Source: MESE01 sp036675035
Lineage (GTDB): Bacteria > Pseudomonadota > Gammaproteobacteria > Burkholderiales > Burkholderiaceae_D
Length of the DNA stretch: 64,000 bases
NCBI GenBank assembly: GCA_036675035.1
Contig: JAKFFO010000119.1
Span: 1 to 64,000, forward strand
Direction: 5' to 3'
The notes below the pieces were generated by a model, which saw only the letters and a list, made by a program, of their open reading frames with translations, was not told where the DNA came from and ran no database searches. Positions 16,506 through 24,905 of the stretch are shown piece by piece. Numbering within the stretch: the first letter of the stretch is position 1; each line of letters starts with the position of its first letter. The position numbers and the translations under genes are program-made.

Positions 16506-17483
16506 TTACGCTGATTTAAGCACCGGCGCCATTGTCGGTTCGATGGCGGTGGTGAGAATTTCTTCAATTACACATTTCTGGATCGCAGGATGAAATCCGA
16601 GGGCGACGTGTCCTATGCCGCTGAATTCGATGTTGGTTGCACCTCTCAGGTGGGATGATGTCTGCGGCGACACGATATTGTCGTGATGCGAATAGATCGA
16701 TACGAACAGGGAACGAATCGCATCGGTTTCGGATTTCGCCAATTTCTGCAGCCATTCGCTTGGCATTCCAGTGGCTGCGTTTCGGCCGGCCCAGCGCATC
16801 TGTTTGGAGTTCGGTCCCGCACCGAAGTTGGCCAGGCCGGTTCCTCGGTGGGGAGTGCCAAGTGTTATTGCCTTGGCGACATGCCTTGCGCCATGATCGC
16901 GCAGATATGCCCGTGTCGCCAATCCCCCCATGCTATGGCTGACGATGATAATTCGCTGGTGCCCGGTTTCCGCGCACATTGTCTCCACTGCGCGCTGTAT
17001 CAGCGCAACATAACCGTCGATGTCATGGAGTATCGGTTCCAGGTCAACCGCATAATGGGTAATTCTTGCAGCGGTAAGTGCCTTGCTCATGGGATGCCAG
17101 TAGCCGCTGTTGCAGCCATAGCCGTGGACCAGCAGAACCGGCAATCCGACCGCGTTTTCCGATCGGCGCTTGTCGAATCGATGGAACGCCATGGTCCATG
17201 TCGAGCTGAGCATCGTGGCCCGGAATTCGCCAAAAAACAGGCGCAATGCCTGGCGCCAGGTGATCCGCATCCGTTCGGGCGTCTCGCTACGGTAGAGCCA
17301 GGTAATGAAGAAATTATTTGCCGTGATGAGCAAGCGAAGCAGAAGCACTACGCCGATGCCGAGCAACAGTGCCGGCACAAGATTTTGACCGTGCCAAGCG
17401 TAGGCGGCGAGCGCAAAGATGGCGAGAATGGTCAGCAGGTGCAGGCCGAGCAAGATGCGAGTAATTCGGACAACCATGTACAA
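16506..17483 (-). CDS. membrane-anchored alpha/beta-hydrolase, lipase-like
   Basis: This 325-residue protein has two N-terminal hydrophobic helices (about residues 9-28 and 34-55) that should anchor it in the inner membrane, then an alpha/beta-hydrolase domain. VLLVHGYGCNSGYW carries the oxyanion-hole HG, and VSHSMGG carries the nucleophile Ser. A likely acid Asp is in YSHHDNIVS and the His in GIGHVALGFH. The pattern is that of triacylglycerol lipases or esterases of the PGAP1-like or lipase-2 type; the substrate is unknown. It follows the GMC dehydrogenase gene by 112 bases on the same strand. Confidence 0.82.
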   Translation of the reverse strand: MYMVVRITRILLGLHLLTILAIFALAAYAWHGQNLVPALLLGIGVVLLLRLLITANNFFITWLYRSETPERMRITWRQALRLFFGEFRATMLSSTWTMAFHRFDKRRSENAVGLPVLLVHGYGCNSGYWHPMSKALTAARITHYAVDLEPILHDIDGYVALIQRAVETMCAETGHQRIIIVSHSMGGLATRAYLRDHGARHVAKAITLGTPHRGTGLANFGAGPNSKQMRWAGRNAATGMPSEWLQKLAKSETDAIRSLFVSIYSHHDNIVSPQTSSHLRGATNIEFSGIGHVALGFHPAIQKCVIEEILTTAIEPTMAPVLKSA

Positions 17484-17595
17484 CTTTCGTTTCAGGATAT
17501 TGAAGAATCACAGGCCAGCCCCGCCAAAACCCCACGCGGATCAGAGCGCGCAAGTCCGAATTTCATCACGCGATTCGTGTCTTGATTCCGTCATT

Positions 17596-19242
17596 TCACA
17601 ATGTCGGCGCCGATTTTCCAGTCATTTCCTCAGCCAGTCCGCTCGCGAGCCGCGCAGTAATGCCGTATATCGACAATTGTGGATTGGCACCGACAGCCGT
17701 CGGAAACAGGGAGCCGTCGTGTACCGATAAATTCGCTACGCCGCGATAACGTCCCAATTCGGATACGATACCCGACTTTGCATCGCCCGACATGGTGCAG
17801 CCTCCCATTACATGCGCCGACACCACGCGAGTGAGCAGCGGTTTGAAGGGCAGTGCGTTGATCGCTTTTTTTGCGCTCGACCAACTGGTATATCCATCGG
17901 CCATTTCATGCACCGGATACACGCTCTTGGCACCTGCCGCAAACTGAATTTCCGCCATCGACAAAAATGCCCTCCTGGCCCCGTCCCATAAAAAATCGGT
18001 CAATGGATAGTCGAGTACCGGCGATCCATTGTCATTCAATTGCACCGTGCCGCCTGGCGAATCAGCACTGAAGCCGTCGCGCAACAACGCAATCAGCGCA
18101 TGCGCGTGCGGGAATTTTTTCATCGTTTCTGCATGTTGGGCGCCGAAGCCTTGCATCGTTGTTGAAAACAGCACGGGATGCAGCGGAGGCGCTTCCAGCT
18201 TGTAACCGATCGGCCCATCGATGGCTTGAGAATTCAGGAAGTGATCCGAATATATCGACTGTGGCGCGCCGGAGAATCCATTGACTTCCTGATCGAACAG
18301 TCCGGACGAAACCAGTGTCGGATGAAGAAAGGTGCGCTTTCCGAGCAGGCCGTTAGGGTCTGGCGCGCCAGATCGCATCAGCAATGCAGGCGAATTGATC
18401 GCTCCTGCGGCGACCACGAAGTGCCGTGCACGTATCGTTATTGTTTTTCCAGTGGCGGCAAGGCCGCTTCGATCCAGTGCCACGCAGGCCAGGGTTTCCA
18501 CCTTGTCACCGCAGAATGCCAGTTTTTCCGCACGCGCTCCGGTGATCAGCGTCGCGCCGTTGGTCAATGCCGCCGGTATGGTGGTCACCAGCATCGATTG
18601 TTTTGCATTGGTCGGGCATCCCATACCGCAATAACCGAGATTCCAGCAGCCTTTCACGTTGCGCATCATCGCCCCGGTTGAAATGCCGAGCCGGGTCGCT
18701 CCTCGCCGCAGCAAGTCATTATTTTCGTTCGGTGCGGTATGCCAAGGGCTTATGCTCAGGCGCCGTTCCATCATCGCAAACCACGGCGTCAAGGCTTCCG
18801 CCGTGTAGCTTTCAAGCCTGAAATTCTTTTGCCAATAGGCGAGGGTATCGGTCGGCGTGCGGAAACTCGATGTCCAGTTGACCGTGGTGGAACCGCCGAC
18901 CGCGCGGCCCTGCAGGATATTGATCGCCTTATCTTTGGTTTTGCGGGAAGCGGATTCCTGATACAGGGCCGGATAAGCCTGCGCCTCGCGCATCTTGAAA
19001 TCCCGTGATGATTTAAGCGGTCCTTCTTCAATCAGCACCACCTTCAATCCGGCCAAGCTCAGAATTTCAGCCGTCACACCGCCTCCGGCGCCGGTGCCGA
19101 TGATCGCAACATCGGCTTCGAACACGCGATTGTCGCTCAGGGCCGTCGCGTCGATTATCTTCCAGCCGGCCGCAATGCCTGCCTGGATCGGATCCGCAAT
19201 CGGATTCTGGCTCTGACTTGCTGCCACGGTTATGTTCGTCAT
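17596..19242 (-). CDS. GMC-family FAD oxidoreductase
   Basis: This 548-residue flavoprotein has an N-terminal FAD-binding Rossmann motif (VAIIGTGAGGGVTAEIL, about residues 45-61), the family stretch GRAVGGSTTVNW and a C-terminal SVHDGSLFPTAVGANPQLSI, the GMC signature with the catalytic His/Asn region. A Cys-rich stretch (GCWNLGYCGMGCPTN) is typical of the bacterial cholesterol-oxidase-like or long-chain-alcohol dehydrogenase branch. No signal peptide is visible, but the three-base gap to the Tat-exported partner gene before it suggests joint export or a membrane complex. The likely substrate is an alcohol or polyol. Confidence 0.85.
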   Translation of the reverse strand: MTNITVAASQSQNPIADPIQAGIAAGWKIIDATALSDNRVFEADVAIIGTGAGGGVTAEILSLAGLKVVLIEEGPLKSSRDFKMREAQAYPALYQESASRKTKDKAINILQGRAVGGSTTVNWTSSFRTPTDTLAYWQKNFRLESYTAEALTPWFAMMERRLSISPWHTAPNENNDLLRRGATRLGISTGAMMRNVKGCWNLGYCGMGCPTNAKQSMLVTTIPAALTNGATLITGARAEKLAFCGDKVETLACVALDRSGLAATGKTITIRARHFVVAAGAINSPALLMRSGAPDPNGLLGKRTFLHPTLVSSGLFDQEVNGFSGAPQSIYSDHFLNSQAIDGPIGYKLEAPPLHPVLFSTTMQGFGAQHAETMKKFPHAHALIALLRDGFSADSPGGTVQLNDNGSPVLDYPLTDFLWDGARRAFLSMAEIQFAAGAKSVYPVHEMADGYTSWSSAKKAINALPFKPLLTRVVSAHVMGGCTMSGDAKSGIVSELGRYRGVANLSVHDGSLFPTAVGANPQLSIYGITARLASGLAEEMTGKSAPTL

Positions 19243-19245
19243 AGG

Positions 19246-19764
19246 TCAGCTCAGCATTTTTAACGGTCCGGGATAACCGATTGCAGCCCAGGTCGATTCA
19301 TCGGCATACCATCCGCCGAAAATCAGGTCGTGCAGCGCATGGTAGGCGGTTTGCAGCATCGCGAAACGATGCATGCGCCAGCCTTGGAGGAAGGCGGCCA
19401 CCTCATCCGGTGCGGCTTCGGCCCACGGCTTCGATACGCCTGCGAGAAATCGACGGGTTGGTGCGAAGACAAGCAGGCCGAACAGGTCTTGGATTTCCTT
19501 CTGTGTCGACAGCGGCAATCCTGCGATCGTGTCTTGTACGCGCGCAATCGCCATGTCGACGGCTTGAGGATTGCCCGGGATCGTGCCCAGCAATACGGCT
19601 GAGGTAATAGCTCGCAGTGCCGCTCTGCCTTCTTCGTCAAGCGTGAACCGGCCCGGAGCAGCAGGGCCTTTCGTGATACGGTACACGCCGCCGGCGGCCG
19701 CGAGCACGATTGCGCCCGCCAGGCCGGTTTTCAGAAAGGTGCGGCGCGTTGGTATGCTTGCCAT
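19246..19764 (-). CDS. Tat-exported gluconate 2-dehydrogenase subunit 3-like protein
   Basis: This 172-residue protein starts with a twin-arginine signal (TRRTFLKTGLAGAIVLAAA), then a helical domain like the small subunit of gluconate/sorbitol-type membrane dehydrogenases (ALRAITSAVLLGTIPGNP, and AAIGYPGPLK near the end). It is the first gene of a two-gene unit with the GMC oxidoreductase, three bases apart. In known complexes this subunit carries the flavin subunit through the Tat pathway. The usual third subunit, a multiheme cytochrome c, is not encoded next to it. Confidence 0.8.
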   Translation of the reverse strand: MASIPTRRTFLKTGLAGAIVLAAAGGVYRITKGPAAPGRFTLDEEGRAALRAITSAVLLGTIPGNPQAVDMAIARVQDTIAGLPLSTQKEIQDLFGLLVFAPTRRFLAGVSKPWAEAAPDEVAAFLQGWRMHRFAMLQTAYHALHDLIFGGWYADESTWAAIGYPGPLKMLS

Positions 19765-19907
19765 CTTCTTGTTCCTTTCACTTGCGGTACACTTCGCACA
19801 ATCCGTACGCTTTGTATAGCAAAGCGACAGCGAAGAGTTTTAGCGGAACAACGCTGATCATTAATAAACGCGTTAGCCGATATTCGTAGCAGTGTCGAGC
19901 TCGATAT

Positions 19908-21539
19908 TCAAGCGCCGGACCCTATAATATCGGCTTCATCTACTTCGTCGATCTGTTCCGGGCGCAGGAATTCACGCGCATACTGAAGATACACTTTGCT
20001 CCGGACAAAAATATCGAATAACTCCGGATCGATATGTCCATTGAGGCAAAATTTCTTCATGATCCGCAGAGAGTCCGACAGCGTTTTCCCAGATTTGTAC
20101 GGGCGATCGCTCGCCGTAAGGGCCTCGAAAATATCCGCGATACCCATGATCCGTGCCTGGACCGACATTTGGGCACGGGTCAGGCCGCGAGGATAACCTT
20201 TCCCATCCATGCGCTCATGATGTCCGCCGGCGAACTCGGGCACGCGCTTGAGATGCTTGACCCACGGAAGGCTTTCAAGCATCTTGATCGTGACGACGAT
20301 ATGATTGTTGATGATGTCGCGCTCTGCCTTGGTCAGGGTGCCGGATCGAATCGTCAGGTTTTCGATTTCATTGGTGGTCAGAAAATCGATGCTGTCGCCA
20401 TCCGGGTTTTTCCAGTTGCGCTTGGTACCGATGACGCGTACCGCTTGCTGATCTTTTTCATCCATCGCCTCGCTGCCGGCATTGGCACGTCTTAAAAATT
20501 CCCGGTCCTGCTCCAAGGCATCGAGTTGTTTGTTGAATCGTGTTTCCAGAAATCGCTCGGCTCGCGGATCGGGCGGTGGACGCAGAGCCAGTCTCGCTTT
20601 CAGCATGTCGATCTCGGCATCGCGCTTCAATACTTCAAAGCGGGTATCGATCAGGTCGATGCGGTCGTAGATGGTTTCCAGCTTGGTCGCTTTGTCGACG
20701 ACATGAACCGGAGTGGTTATCTTGCCGCAATCATGCAGCAACCCCGCGATTTTGAGTTCGTAGCGATCCTGATCGGTCATCGTGAATGATGCGAACGGCC
20801 CATGTTCCGCATTGGCCACCGCGTCGGCGAGCATCATGGTCAATGCCGGTACGCGCTGACAATGTCCGCCGGTATACGCCGATTTGTCATCGATCGCAAA
20901 ATTGATCATGCCGATGAATGCTTCGAACAACTTTTCCTGTTGCACGATCAACTGGCGGTTCGACACCGCGATCGATGCCTGTGACGCCAGCGATTCGACC
21001 AGCCGCTGTGATTCGGCAGAAAAGGGAATTACATCACCGGTATCGTGATCAAGAGCATTGATCAGCTGGACGACACCGATGAGTTCGTTCTCGTGATTTT
21101 TCATCGGAACCGTAAGAAATGATTTCGAGCGATATCCGGTTTGTGTGTCGAACGTCCGGGTTCCGGAAAAATCAAAATTTTCCGCGACATAGGCATCGGG
21201 AATATTAATAGTACGCCTGTGCAGCGCACAGCAAACCGCAACCATTGATTCGTTCGGCGTGCCGTCCGGCCTGGCCAGCGGTAACGGCGGGAACGGAATC
21301 GGTTTTCCAGAAATGCCGCCCAGCGTGATATCGAGGCTGTCGTTGCGCAGAATCTCGAATTTGAGGTGGGTTCCGCTTTCGTCGATAGAGTAAAGCGTGC
21401 CTCCATCGGCACCGGTAATCTGCTTTGCGGCGATCAGGATTCTTTCCAGCAGGCGGTCGATATTCCGCTCGCTCGATAGTGCCGCGCCGATCTCGTTAAG
21501 TTGTTCAAACCGGAGCAAAAGATCGCTTACTGTACTCAT
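19908..21539 (-). CDS. GAF-HD-GYP phosphodiesterase with a large insertion
   Basis: This 543-residue protein has an N-terminal GAF domain (about residues 20-195; ADGGTLYSID, GYRSKSFLTVPM, GVVQLINA) followed by an HD-GYP domain. The metal-binding HD is at 269-270 (LLHDCGK), and HHERMDGKGYP is at about 440-450. HD-GYP enzymes hydrolyse cyclic-di-GMP. Between the HD motif and the next conserved part (IINNHIVVTIKMLESLPW, about 409) lie roughly 115 extra residues, largely helical and charged, not found in the standard domain. All main catalytic motifs are present, so it is probably active. It follows the GAF-ATPase gene by 12 bases. Confidence 0.88.
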   Translation of the reverse strand: MSTVSDLLLRFEQLNEIGAALSSERNIDRLLERILIAAKQITGADGGTLYSIDESGTHLKFEILRNDSLDITLGGISGKPIPFPPLPLARPDGTPNESMVAVCCALHRRTINIPDAYVAENFDFSGTRTFDTQTGYRSKSFLTVPMKNHENELIGVVQLINALDHDTGDVIPFSAESQRLVESLASQASIAVSNRQLIVQQEKLFEAFIGMINFAIDDKSAYTGGHCQRVPALTMMLADAVANAEHGPFASFTMTDQDRYELKIAGLLHDCGKITTPVHVVDKATKLETIYDRIDLIDTRFEVLKRDAEIDMLKARLALRPPPDPRAERFLETRFNKQLDALEQDREFLRRANAGSEAMDEKDQQAVRVIGTKRNWKNPDGDSIDFLTTNEIENLTIRSGTLTKAERDIINNHIVVTIKMLESLPWVKHLKRVPEFAGGHHERMDGKGYPRGLTRAQMSVQARIMGIADIFEALTASDRPYKSGKTLSDSLRIMKKFCLNGHIDPELFDIFVRSKVYLQYAREFLRPEQIDEVDEADIIGSGA

Positions 21540-21551
21540 CGAGCCATCCGC

Positions 21552-23918
21552 CTATTTAATGCAGACCTGGCGCACTTGTTTGATATCGGTCGCGCCGGAA
21601 AGCACTTTTTCGATACCGTCCATTTTCAGGGTAAGCATGCCGTCTTCAAGCGCGGCTGCCAGCAGCTGTGCGACACGCGCGTGTTCCTGCAGTAGGCGTT
21701 TGACCTTGTCCGATCCGACCATGAGTTCGTGCAGGCCGACGCGCCCCTTGTAGCCTTTTCCGCATTGATCGCATCCGACCGCGCGGTAAAGCGTGAACTG
21801 ACCCTTGTCGTCTGCATATCTTTTTTTCCACGTATCCCGAACCGCATCTTTTCCCGCTTGCGGGTCCTTGATGAAGGTTTCGGTATTCAAAAGCTCTTCG
21901 CAATATTCGGTCAGAAGCCGGTCGATTTCTTCCGGAGAAGGGTGATAAGCCATTTTGCACTTCGAGCATAAGCGCTTGGCCAGCCGTTGCGCCAGCACGC
22001 CCAGCAACGCGTCGGCAAAGTTGAACGGGTCCATGCCCATGTCCAGCAGGCGGACGATCGACTCCGGCGCACTGTTGGTGTGCAGGGTTGCGAACACCAG
22101 GTGGCCGGTCAGCGATGCCTCAAGCCCGATCGATACGGTTTCCTTGTCGCGCATCTCGCCGACCATGATGATATCCGGGTCGGCACGCAGGAATGCCCGC
22201 ATTACGGTGGCGAAATCGAGACCGGCCTTGCGGTTGACCTGAACCTGCCGCAATCCTTTTTGCGTGATTTCGACCGGATCTTCCGCGGTCCATATTTTCG
22301 TGTCAGGCGTGTTGAGGAAGCTGAGCACCGAGTGCAATGTCGTGGTTTTTCCGGAGCCGGTCGGGCCGCAAACGAAAAAGATGCCGTATGGCTTGCTGAC
22401 CGTCTCCTTGAGCCGGTCCAGGTTGTAGGGCAACACCCCGAGTTTATCGAGGGGAATCGGCTCGCCTGCGGCAAGAATGCGCATCACGACATCCTCGACC
22501 CCACCGGCGGACGGAATCGTCGCTACCCGCAACTCGATATCGAGCGGCCCGTATTTCTTGAACTTGATTTTTCCGTCCTGCGGTTTGCGCCGTTCCGAAA
22601 TATCAAGGTCGCACATGATCTTGATCCGCGCCAGGATCGCATTGCGGTAACTTGCCGGGATCTCGATGTAGTTTTCGAGCGAGCCGTCCTTGCGAAACCG
22701 GATGACGGTTTTGTTCTTGCCCGGACTCGGCTCTATATGGATATCGGATGCGCCTTGCCGGTACGCGTCGACTATGATCTTGTTGACCAGCTTGACCAGT
22801 TCATTTTCGGCGGCGGCGGAAATGTCGGTCGCCGATACGTCGTTGTTTTCCTCGTCGCTATCTTCCATGCCCATCAGCAATTCACCGACGGAGGTCGGGT
22901 CGTCGACGATCCCGAAGAATTGATCGATGGTCTGCTTGAATTCGGAATTGGTGGTGACGTTATAGACGACTCTTGCCTTGGGAAAGACATTGTTGACGAC
23001 ACGAGCGCTTTTCACCTGCTCCGGGTCCGTCGTCAGGATGACCAAGCCGTCCTTGCCGTCTTCGATCGGCAGCCAGCGATTTTGCTCGACGTACTCCCGC
23101 TTCATGTTTTTCAACAGGTCGAGCGGTTTGATGCGCTCCGCCTTGTATGGGGTATACGGCACACCGAAAAACTTGCCCAGCGCTTCGCCGACGGACGCAC
23201 GCTTCACCTGGAATTCGTTGATAAGCACTTCTTCGACATCGATATTCTGCCGTCTCGCAGACCGCGTCGCGAGTTCGAACTCGGGTGCCGACAGCACCGC
23301 GTCGGCGATCAACAGATCGTATTTTGACCGGACCCGCGGGAGCGGCTTGAGCCTCTGGTTGAATGCGATGGCTAGCGTCGCGCACAGCTCTCTCAGGCCA
23401 TCTTCGGCAATTTGATCGAACGGGCCGCCCAGACGATTATTGATGAGCTGAACTACGCCGAGCAACTCGTTGGTCTGGGCATTGATCAGTGGTGCTACCA
23501 GCATTTCCCTGGTGCGGTAACCGGTACGCTTGTCGACTTCCTTCAAAAAATGAAGGTCGGGTGAATGAACCTTCAGTTCGGCGTCGTCGTAGACGTCTTT
23601 TACATTGACGGTACGTTTGAACAGCGCGACATAACCCGCGACGCTTTGTTCGGACACCGGCAGCTTCAAATCGGTAAAGGAGTTAAGTCCGGTTTTAACT
23701 TTCGAGACAATGAAATCCCGCGCATCGCTCAACACGTAAATGGTGAGCCGATCACAATGGAACAGGTTGCTGATGTCCTGTGACAGATCAAGCATGATCT
23801 CGTCGATGTTGGCGGTAGCATGGATCTTGTTGGTGACTCCCTGCAGTTTCTTGAAAAATTCCAGCCGACTGTTGATGTCGATTCCGCTTCCTTGTTCTTT
23901 TCCTAAAACTGCACTCAT
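21552..23918 (-). CDS. GAF-domain-fused PilB/GspE-type motor ATPase
   Basis: This 788-residue protein has a GAF domain at about residues 30-190 (FHCDRLTIYVL, GYRTREMLVAPL, GVVQLINN), a GspE/MshE N-terminal-like domain (about 198-335), and a full secretion ATPase domain (about 370-760). The ATPase has Walker A GPTGSGKT at 518-525, an Asp box TAEDPVE, Walker B DIIMVGEMRD, a His box GHLVFATLHT and two zinc-type CxxC pairs (CSKC at about 651, CDQC at about 728). It should power pilus extension or protein export. No pilin, platform or secretin gene adjoins it, so its machine is unknown; the MSHA system ends 9.4 kb away. A 209-base gap separates it from the upstream phosphodiesterase gene. Confidence 0.88.
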   Translation of the reverse strand: MSAVLGKEQGSGIDINSRLEFFKKLQGVTNKIHATANIDEIMLDLSQDISNLFHCDRLTIYVLSDARDFIVSKVKTGLNSFTDLKLPVSEQSVAGYVALFKRTVNVKDVYDDAELKVHSPDLHFLKEVDKRTGYRTREMLVAPLINAQTNELLGVVQLINNRLGGPFDQIAEDGLRELCATLAIAFNQRLKPLPRVRSKYDLLIADAVLSAPEFELATRSARRQNIDVEEVLINEFQVKRASVGEALGKFFGVPYTPYKAERIKPLDLLKNMKREYVEQNRWLPIEDGKDGLVILTTDPEQVKSARVVNNVFPKARVVYNVTTNSEFKQTIDQFFGIVDDPTSVGELLMGMEDSDEENNDVSATDISAAAENELVKLVNKIIVDAYRQGASDIHIEPSPGKNKTVIRFRKDGSLENYIEIPASYRNAILARIKIMCDLDISERRKPQDGKIKFKKYGPLDIELRVATIPSAGGVEDVVMRILAAGEPIPLDKLGVLPYNLDRLKETVSKPYGIFFVCGPTGSGKTTTLHSVLSFLNTPDTKIWTAEDPVEITQKGLRQVQVNRKAGLDFATVMRAFLRADPDIIMVGEMRDKETVSIGLEASLTGHLVFATLHTNSAPESIVRLLDMGMDPFNFADALLGVLAQRLAKRLCSKCKMAYHPSPEEIDRLLTEYCEELLNTETFIKDPQAGKDAVRDTWKKRYADDKGQFTLYRAVGCDQCGKGYKGRVGLHELMVGSDKVKRLLQEHARVAQLLAAALEDGMLTLKMDGIEKVLSGATDIKQVRQVCIK

Positions 23919-24127
23919 GTCATGTCATCCGTTCTTCAGTGATATTGGTGATGCCTTTAAATCGCGGCCATGCCAAATTTGAAAGAGTAAATAATGTACC
24001 TGCGGCAGCAACTTGACGTGAAAATATTTTGATTCATATCGGCGGCACTTGCGTTCTGACTTGCCGACTCGGTATCGTGGCTGCCGGAGCGCTGCCGCGG
24101 ACTGCGTCGACAGTGAATCTCCATCTT

Positions 24128-24895
24128 TCAAAGTTCAAATACCTGATTGTTTTGCAGCATTCCGGGCGTGCGTCCTTGGATATTTTCTCGTACTTCCCGC
24201 ATTGTTATTTCACTTCTCCCCGGCTTCAAGTGAGTAATGAACACCTCCGGGTCGCCTCGCATTTTCTGAAGCTCTGTCGCCAGCATGGTCGGACATAAAT
24301 GCTTGGACACAAGAGCAAGCGGCCTTTCGCTTTCGGAAAAAGCGGTTTCGATGATGAGATAGCGCAAGTTCGATATCTTGTTCAACTCTTGCCAAAAGTC
24401 GTCGCTGGTGGTCGTGTCGCCGGTGAATGCCAGGCTCGCGCGTCCGGAATCAAGTCGATAGCCAACCGCGGGAACGGTATGCGTAGCGGGCAACGCGGTA
24501 ATCCTGCGTTCTCCAAGCTGCACGGTTTCGCCTAGTTGTATGGTCTGAAAGCGCAGGTACGGATTATTGGAATCGGGAATTTGACTGAAATCCGGCCAGA
24601 TCGACCAGTTGAAGATGTGCGTTCTGATGATGTCTTGCGTCGCCTGGGTGGCGTACATCGTCAGCGGATTGGTGCGCAGATCGCCTACCGCGTCAAGAAT
24701 GAACGGCAAAAAGGCGATATGGTCCAGATGCGAGTGCGTGACGAACACATGGTCGATCGTTGCCAGTTCGGTGATGCCGAGTTCACCGACGCCGGTGCCC
24801 GCGTCGATCAAAATGTCATGATCGACCAGTATCGAGGTCGTACGCAGCTGGCTTCCGCCGATTCCGCCGCTGCAGCCAAGGATCTTTACCTTCAT
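24128..24895 (-). CDS. MBL-fold 3',5'-cyclic-nucleotide phosphodiesterase-like protein
   Basis: This 255-residue metallo-beta-lactamase-fold protein begins MKVKILGCSGGIGGS and has the metal motif THSHLDH with His54, His56, Asp58 and His59. Further likely ligands are His in LPATHTVPAVG, Asp in AFTGDTT and His in ITHLKPG. The family with this N-terminus is annotated, as I remember it, as class II-like cyclic-nucleotide phosphodiesterase. The cyclase gene ten bases upstream supports a role in cAMP or cGMP removal. The ATG at 24895 is preferred over an extended start inside the cyclase gene. Confidence 0.78.
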   Translation of the reverse strand: MKVKILGCSGGIGGSQLRTTSILVDHDILIDAGTGVGELGITELATIDHVFVTHSHLDHIAFLPFILDAVGDLRTNPLTMYATQATQDIIRTHIFNWSIWPDFSQIPDSNNPYLRFQTIQLGETVQLGERRITALPATHTVPAVGYRLDSGRASLAFTGDTTTSDDFWQELNKISNLRYLIIETAFSESERPLALVSKHLCPTMLATELQKMRGDPEVFITHLKPGRSEITMREVRENIQGRTPGMLQNNQVFEL

Positions 24896-24905
24896 TATTT
24901 TCGAC

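Noticed and set aside
16008..16514. 168-codon plus-strand frame overlapping the small membrane protein gene
   Set aside because: It lacks hydrophobic periodicity or any motif, whereas the other frame shows four clean membrane helices.
21987..23327. 446-codon open frame on the plus strand
   Set aside because: It is antisense to the GAF-ATPase gene, has no domain motif, and its composition mirrors the real frame.
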